The notes under the pieces were generated by a model. That model was not told where the DNA came from. It saw nothing but the letters and a program-made list of their open reading frames with translations, and did not search any database. Made by a program: the position numbers and the translations under genes. Shown here one piece after another: positions 14,274 through 18,068 of a stretch of DNA of 18,068 nucleotides; position 1 is the first letter of the stretch; every line of letters begins with the position of its first letter. The DNA is from Candidatus Igneacidithiobacillus taiwanensis (GTDB taxonomy: Bacteria > Pseudomonadota > Gammaproteobacteria > Acidithiobacillales > Acidithiobacillaceae): NCBI GenBank assembly GCA_002341825.1, contig DDOU01000062.1, forward strand, positions 9,675 through 27,742, written 5' to 3'.

Positions 14274-14305
14274 CCTCGCCTGCGGTACTATCTCCCAAGG
14301 CGAGG
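14274..14305 (+). repeat. 8-base inverted repeat downstream of the tRNA gene
   Basis: CCTCGCCT (14274-14281) and AGGCGAGG (14298-14305) are perfect complements around a 16-base loop in the 132-base gap between the tRNA and the kinase-like gene. There is no following T-run, so it is not a standard intrinsic terminator. It could slow transcription or mark the tRNA 3' trailer. Confidence 0.4.
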
Positions 14306-14363
14306 CATTTGTCCACGTGCCCCCAGGGCGCTCCCCGGACTTCCATCTATAACGACACTGGCG

Positions 14364-14861
14364 ATGAACACAGAACTCTTGGCAATTCTTACGGTTGGTA
14401 CCAGCGCATCGGGAAAATCCTCCTGGGCGCAAAGTCTGGTGGAACGCTTTCCCCAGTTACGCATAAATATCCTGGAGCGAGATCAATTGCGCCAAGAATT
14501 ATATGCCGAAGCAAACGACACCCCCTTTTCTTGGGCAGACTGGGATAGCCAGTTCGAGGAGGAGGTGCAGTCTCGTTGGTTGCAGCGCCTGCGCCAGCTC
14601 CTCGACGCCGACGTACTGGTACTTGCCGATACCCATCTCGATCCAGCGCAGTTGATTCGCGAAGCGCGTATTCTCGCCGACCTTGGCGTGCGCGAGTTGA
14701 TATTACAGTATTTCCCTGCTCGTCCCCTCGTTGAACTGATCCGCTATGATCAAAATCGCTCCGCACCCGTTGGTGCCGCCGTGCTACGCCAACAGATTCA
14801 GCGCTTGCAGCCCGAGGAAGTCTATTGGCAGGCCTTGGAGTCCGTCAGCAACGAAAAATGA
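14364..14861 (+). CDS. T4 polynucleotide kinase-like P-loop kinase, stand-alone
   Basis: A 165-residue protein with Walker A GTSASGKS (12-19). The order of other motifs resembles the kinase half of T4 polynucleotide kinase as I remember it. Asp40 and Arg43 in LERDQLRQE match the acceptor-binding D-x-x-R. LADTHLDP, with Asp89, corresponds to the phage SDTNLNP motif. The Arg127/Arg132 stretch RYDQNRSAPVGAAVLR corresponds to the lid that ends in a Pro-Val/Ile-x-x-x-x-LR pattern. The 3'-phosphatase half is absent. The likely reaction is ATP-dependent phosphorylation of a 5'-OH nucleic acid end, but a small-molecule kinase is possible. ATG 14364 has no clear ribosome binding site. The longer frame back to 14106 translates the tRNA and is not real. 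Confidence 0.72.
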   Translation: MNTELLAILTVGTSASGKSSWAQSLVERFPQLRINILERDQLRQELYAEANDTPFSWADWDSQFEEEVQSRWLQRLRQLLDADVLVLADTHLDPAQLIREARILADLGVRELILQYFPARPLVELIRYDQNRSAPVGAAVLRQQIQRLQPEEVYWQALESVSNEK

Positions 14862-14902
14862 TGTAATATGCTGAGGCAATAGGTTCGGCAAGGAGTTGCC
14901 CC

Positions 14903-15460
14903 ATGAATAACATGCCTCCAGATTTTGCTACCTTGATTTCCGAGGAACAGAAACGCCTCGGCAAATATATTCGCCCGGTGGCCATTTTGCTCATTGTCGT
15001 TGGCCTCGTTGGTCTTATCAGTCCGGTATTTCTCTCTACTCTCACCATTGGGCTGATTGCCGCCCTCCTCATTCTCGGTGGCGCGTTCTGGTCCGTGCAC
15101 TTGTTGGGTGACAGCGACCGCCATTTTTCTGACTGGCTGCGCCCACTCCTGCTGCTCATCACCGGCCTCATCATCGTCTGGGAACCCGCCGCTGGCATCG
15201 CCAGTCTCGGCCTCTTGTTTATTTTGTACTTTCTTCTCGATGCCTATCGCAATTTCACCGCTCATCAGCGCTCGGGCGGCATCGGACGTCCCTGGTTCAT
15301 TTTTAGCGGCGTTGTCGACGTATTCATTGCCCTCCTCTTCTTGGTCACCTGGCCCAAGGGATCTCTCGTTCTAGTGGGCATTTTTGTGGGCATCAACCTC
15401 TTTTTTGATGGTATCGCCCTGCTCCTACTCAGTCGGGCTATGCCTGGCGGCAAACCATAA
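14903..15460 (+). CDS. HdeD family acid-resistance membrane protein (DUF308)
   Basis: A 185-residue inner-membrane protein close in length to E. coli HdeD. It has six hydrophobic segments in three pairs (about 23-43, 47-67, 80-97, 98-116, 133-153 and 155-177). Each pair carries the repeating pattern of the family, such as LIVVGLVGLISPVFL, LLITGLIIVWEPAAG and SGVVDVFIALLFLVTWPKG. HdeD contributes to acid resistance at high cell density in E. coli, though the mechanism is not known. AAGGAG seven bases before the ATG supports the start. It lies 41 bases after the kinase-like gene and 20 bases before the lipoprotein gene, so an envelope-stress operon is plausible. Confidence 0.88.
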   Translation: MNNMPPDFATLISEEQKRLGKYIRPVAILLIVVGLVGLISPVFLSTLTIGLIAALLILGGAFWSVHLLGDSDRHFSDWLRPLLLLITGLIIVWEPAAGIASLGLLFILYFLLDAYRNFTAHQRSGGIGRPWFIFSGVVDVFIALLFLVTWPKGSLVLVGIFVGINLFFDGIALLLLSRAMPGGKP

Positions 15461-15480
15461 ATAGCAAGCGGAGATCTACG

Positions 15481-16275
15481 ATGCGACGGCGCCTCCTCCT
15501 CGGTTTTTTGCCCTTACTCTTCCTCGCTGCCTGTGCCGTACAACCGGCATCCAGTGCGCGTATGGTGGCGCCCGCAGATACCAGCCGGACTTCCCTCGAT
15601 TGGGCCGGAGCGTACGCTGGCGATGCGCCCGGGGCCGACACCCCCCTCATTCGCGTCACCATCGGCCTCGCTGCCAATGGCGACTACCGACTCACCAGGC
15701 AATATGCCGATCGCCCAGCAAGTAGCTTCACGGAAACAGGCACCTTCACCTGGCTCCATGGCGACCGCGATATCGCGCTACGCGATCGTCAAGGACATAC
15801 ATCCCTATACCAGGTGCGAGAGAATGCCCTCATGCCCCTCGACGCCAACGGCAAGGCGATCCCGCCGCGAGGCAAACACGACTGGTTGCTGCATAAGGTG
15901 AGCGATCTACCCGGTGCTACCGTCCTCTTCTCGAGCTTTCGCTGGCAGTTGCAAGCTATCGACGGTTCCAAAGGCATCGAAGACAAAGGCAGGGTTCCCT
16001 ACATCACGTTCCTGCCCGCCGAACGGCGCATGAGCGGTTTCGACGGCTGCAATCGCATCGGCGCTGCCTACGTACTGGGCCCGCAACGGCACCTGCAGTT
16101 CCGCGCGCTGATCTCCACGCGAATGGCCTGCGCCGGTACCAAGATCGACCGTCCCTTCACGACAGCCCTGGAACGTACCGCTTCCTATCGAATGCTGGCA
16201 AACGAGCTCCTGTTGCAAAATGCCGCTGGCGCTGTTGTCGCTCGCTTTATCGCCGTGCCCCAACCGGAGGATTGA
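15481..16275 (+). CDS. Outer-membrane lipoprotein with NlpE-like and META domains
   Basis: A 264-residue lipoprotein. The signal MRRRLLLGFLPLLFLAAC gives a lipobox LAAC with Cys18, and Ala at the following position predicts the outer membrane. The first domain (about 38-135) resembles the copper-resistance lipoprotein NlpE: a small-molecule-binding barrel with TPLIRVTIGLAANGDYRL and a TGTFTW strand. It has no CxxC metal motif. The second domain (about 155-258) is a META/HslJ domain with MSGFDGCNRIGAAY and LISTRMACAG, typical in spacing and Cys placement. Such two-domain proteins are usually annotated as copper-resistance or heat-inducible lipoproteins, and the function is not well established. 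GGAG lies seven bases before the ATG. Its stop shares a base with the start of the next gene. Confidence 0.85.
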   Translation: MRRRLLLGFLPLLFLAACAVQPASSARMVAPADTSRTSLDWAGAYAGDAPGADTPLIRVTIGLAANGDYRLTRQYADRPASSFTETGTFTWLHGDRDIALRDRQGHTSLYQVRENALMPLDANGKAIPPRGKHDWLLHKVSDLPGATVLFSSFRWQLQAIDGSKGIEDKGRVPYITFLPAERRMSGFDGCNRIGAAYVLGPQRHLQFRALISTRMACAGTKIDRPFTTALERTASYRMLANELLLQNAAGAVVARFIAVPQPED

Positions 16276-17327
16276 TGATCACCGCCCCCGCCGTTTCCAG
16301 CTCAGCCCCCGCCCCAATCAACCAGATCGATGCGGCAAAGACCCGCGACATCCTCATCCGCTTGGGGTACCTGCCGCTCACGGTGCGCGAGTATCTTGGC
16401 CCCAAGGCACACATTCATCAAAATCTGCAATGGGATTTTTCCGCGCCCGCCATACTCCGTCGGCTAAGCGCCCAGGATCCCTGGTCGGACCCTTTCAATC
16501 CTTGGGTGATGGGTGCCTTGTATCAGTTTGAGGCAGTGCATAATCTGCCGATTGTCCACGGCAGTGACGGTATTCGTGGTCTACCCGCCGTCATCGTCAA
16601 GGCCTTGCTGGCGGCCAAAAAGCCCGATCCCGACCCATGGATCTGGGTCTTGGTGAGCAAATTTCCGCGGCCAGAGACCATGCGGGTTTTTGTTGCCGGA
16701 CGCGGCTGGGTATACCAGAGCGTTTGCAACACGGGCGTACTCCATGCCACTCCTAACGGAACCTGGCCGATTTACGCGCGCGCCTTACAGACCAAAATGG
16801 TGGGCAATTTTCCTATCCCCGTGTCCAATCAGACCGTACGCCTATACCAAGCTGCCATAGCCGCCGGCTACTCAGTGCCGCCCATGCCCTATCAGCGCTA
16901 TCATCATCACTGGGTGCAATATCAAAAATACGACGATTCCGATATTCGCTGGGTCAATTATTTTTACCGCGGGCGGGCGCTGCATTTTTACCCACGCGCC
17001 GCATATGGTTTTCCGCAGAGCGCCGGCTGCGTCGAATTACCCAAGCCTGCGGCCAAGCATTTATACACGCTGCTGCACTACGGGGTACCCGTGAGCATCA
17101 TCCATCGACTTCCTGCCCAAGGGCTACAGGCTTCTTCAGCAGCACCACGATCCAGCTATGTTTACCGCGAGATTCCCATGCACTCTACGTCGCAAAGCGT
17201 GCAGCTGCGCTTGGTGCACGTTAGCGCCGAGCATACTCCGACTCCAAGCGGTACACCCAAGCCAACAACTCCGCCACCGCCTGGTACAGCTTCGGTGGGA
17301 TCTCCCGATCCAGATCCAGCTGCATGA
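16275..17327 (+). CDS. L,D-transpeptidase-like protein (YkuD family, divergent motif)
   Basis: A 350-residue protein. Residues about 18-115 look like a peptidoglycan-binding helical repeat (DILIRLGYL, YQFEAVHNL, HGSDGIRG). Residues about 122-278 are a YkuD domain with LVSKFPRPETMRVFVAGRGWVYQ, TGVLHATPNGTWPIY and His237 fifteen residues before the catalytic Cys252 in PQSAGCVELP. YkuD enzymes cross-link peptidoglycan through 3-3 bonds or attach lipoprotein. The usual SHGC-hydrophobic-R motif is here SAGCVE, so the second His and the Arg are missing. No signal peptide is visible from either start (ATG 16275 or TTG 16272). GGAGG lies four bases before the ATG, which overlaps the upstream stop by one base. 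A Pro/Thr/Ser-rich tail (about 310-350) lies mostly in the overlap with the antisense FlhB-like gene. Confidence 0.85.
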   Translation: MITAPAVSSSAPAPINQIDAAKTRDILIRLGYLPLTVREYLGPKAHIHQNLQWDFSAPAILRRLSAQDPWSDPFNPWVMGALYQFEAVHNLPIVHGSDGIRGLPAVIVKALLAAKKPDPDPWIWVLVSKFPRPETMRVFVAGRGWVYQSVCNTGVLHATPNGTWPIYARALQTKMVGNFPIPVSNQTVRLYQAAIAAGYSVPPMPYQRYHHHWVQYQKYDDSDIRWVNYFYRGRALHFYPRAAYGFPQSAGCVELPKPAAKHLYTLLHYGVPVSIIHRLPAQGLQASSAAPRSSYVYREIPMHSTSQSVQLRLVHVSAEHTPTPSGTPKPTTPPPPGTASVGSPDPDPAA

Positions 17328-17496
17328 GCAAACTGACCAACTCTCGCGACTGGTGCACGTAGACTCCTGCGGCTTCGGCGGTCGCTATAATCTGTTCGGC
17401 CAACAAGCCTTGCCCCTTGGCCACTAGGGTCGGCGCCGCCTCGCCAGGACGATACCGCAAGGCGGCCGCCAACTTTTTCTGCTCCTGGTCGCTCAT
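17221..17496 (-). CDS. Stand-alone FlhB C-terminal-domain protein (FlhX-like)
   Basis: A 91-residue soluble protein matching the cytoplasmic C-terminal domain of the flagellar export switch FlhB. The matches are ALRYRPGEAAPTLVAKGQGLLAE, then a Gly-Val turn, then IPPKLYQAVAELLAWVYRL. In full-length FlhB this domain follows the membrane part and an autocleaved NPTH motif. Here both the membrane part and NPTH are absent, and the frame begins at the strand after the cleavage point. Such short paralogues are found in several bacteria and can partly replace the cleaved FlhB fragment in export. The start overlaps the stop of the FliK-like gene (ATGA), so translation is coupled. The last 107 bases overlap the transpeptidase-like gene in antisense. 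Confidence 0.88.
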   Translation of the reverse strand: MSDQEQKKLAAALRYRPGEAAPTLVAKGQGLLAEQIIATAEAAGVYVHQSRELVSLLMQLDLDREIPPKLYQAVAELLAWVYRLESEYARR

Positions 17497-18068
17497 TCGT
17501 CGGATTCCGCAACGATCTGCGTATCGAGACCGTACGCTCGGAGAGCCTCGTGCAAAGCCGCCAAGTGCTCTTGTGCAATACCCAGCGTTTCGGGATCGAA
17601 ACGCAGGCGCAGAGCCAGACGGTCGCCTTGCAGACGCAAGCGCGCATCGAGATGTCCAAGGGCAGGCAAGTCTAATTGCACTCGACTATCCCAGGTAGCA
17701 ACGCCCTGCTCATCTCTTGCCGCCTCTTCCTGCTCGTCTTCGCCACGACGTTTGCCAATGGTCCAGAAGACGCTTTGCCCTGGCCACGGCGAAAATGTCC
17801 AGGTCAGCTGTTGTTGCTGCAGAACCTGGCCTTGCTGCTGCAGCAAGGCTTGTAACGGAGCCGGAATAGAGGGAGCGCCCGCCGACTGGGCGGCAACTTG
17901 GGCATAGACTTGTAGCGCAGGGACGGATGCAAGCGCCGAGGGTGACGTTGCTGCCGCTGGATTTGGTGGCTGATCGGTTTTCTGGCCAAGAATGGGGCTT
18001 AAACGTCCCTGTGGCTCTTGTAGTAGGCGCTGCAAGGGATAGTTTCCCTGCGCCCAGGCCTGCAGATG
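17493..18068 (-). CDS. fliK: FliK-like flagellar hook-length control protein (C-terminal part, runs off the window)
   Basis: The frame is open to the right edge, giving 191 residues of a longer protein. The N-terminal portion seen is Pro/Ala/Gln-rich and low in complexity (QALLQQQGQVLQQQQ), as in the variable part of FliK. The C-terminal part, including VQLDLPALGHLDARLRLQGDRLALRLRFDPETLG and a helix LAALHEALRAYGLDTQIV, fits the Flg_hook domain. That domain contacts FlhB and switches substrate class when the hook is complete. Coupling to a stand-alone FlhB C-terminal domain fits that contact. A FliK paralogue rather than the main FliK is possible. The TTG at 18035 is internal and not the start. 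Confidence 0.75.
   Translation of the reverse strand, partial: HLQAWAQGNYPLQRLLQEPQGRLSPILGQKTDQPPNPAAATSPSALASVPALQVYAQVAAQSAGAPSIPAPLQALLQQQGQVLQQQQLTWTFSPWPGQSVFWTIGKRRGEDEQEEAARDEQGVATWDSRVQLDLPALGHLDARLRLQGDRLALRLRFDPETLGIAQEHLAALHEALRAYGLDTQIVAESDE

Noticed and set aside
14274-14305. Intrinsic terminator after the tRNA
   Set aside because: Perfect stem, but a 16-base loop and no T-run; kept only as an inverted repeat.
14106-14363. Long N-terminal extension of the kinase-like protein back to 14106
   Set aside because: It translates the tRNA-Leu gene (VAELVDALGSGPSE pattern) and begins inside the tRNA promoter. The real start is the ATG at 14364.
1-18068. CRISPR array, insertion sequence, prophage or integration site at the tRNA
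   Set aside because: No regularly spaced repeats, transposase or integrase motifs, and no duplicated tRNA 3' end were seen in the window.

Overview
The window looks like chromosomal DNA of a motile, acidophilic gamma- or acidithiobacillia-type proteobacterium, most likely a flagellated Acidithiobacillus. The clues are a PQQ-type beta-propeller that looks like tetrathionate hydrolase, an HdeD-family acid-resistance membrane protein, proton-type flagellar stator genes, and polyphosphate and c-di-GMP genes. The genus is an inference from gene content, not a database result. There are no insertion sequences, phage genes or CRISPR arrays. Most of the window is ordinary, tightly packed chromosome.

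Layout. (1) 1-773 (minus): 5' part of an exported PQQ-like propeller, the putative tetrathionate hydrolase, preceded by an AT-rich control region (774-1097) with two clear DNA dyads. (2) 1098-2114 (plus): a TonB-family protein followed by a 52-residue single-span membrane microprotein with a very good ribosome binding site. (3) 2111-2488 (minus): a thioredoxin. (4) 2573-4750 (plus): xseA and a directly abutting gene for a polytopic membrane protein of unknown function. (5) 8374 down to 4784 (minus): an apparent motility operon in the order orphan gene, fliL, motA, motB, PilZ-domain gene. The 112-base motB-PilZ gap can fold so that the PilZ gene's Shine-Dalgarno is fully sequestered. (6) 8542-11862 (plus): two GGEEF diguanylate cyclases and a PPK2 polyphosphate kinase. 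A good sigma-54 (-24/-12) promoter match lies before the first cyclase.

(7) 14106 down to 11872 (minus): rnr (RNase R). Divergent from it, a tRNA-Leu(CAG) gene has a promoter whose -35 box touches the rnr start codon. (8) 14364-17327 (plus): a small T4-polynucleotide-kinase-like P-loop protein, HdeD-like protein, an NlpE-like/META lipoprotein and an L,D-transpeptidase-like protein. The last three form an envelope and acid-stress group. (9) 18068 down to 17221 (minus): the C-terminal part of a FliK-like protein and a stand-alone FlhB C-terminal-domain protein. The latter overlaps the transpeptidase gene tail-to-tail by 107 bases.

How they work together: the stator genes, a PilZ c-di-GMP receptor and two diguanylate cyclases with product-inhibition sites lie head-to-head around one 167-base regulatory region. 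This suggests a local circuit in which c-di-GMP made on one side acts on the flagellar motor encoded on the other. The most novel-looking items are the Shine-Dalgarno-sequestering stem before the PilZ gene, the sigma-54 promoter with flanking palindromes, the stand-alone polynucleotide-kinase-like protein beside rnr and a tRNA, the TonB-coupled microprotein, and the overlapping transpeptidase/FlhB-like pair. I see no evidence for a wholly new defence or mobile system.
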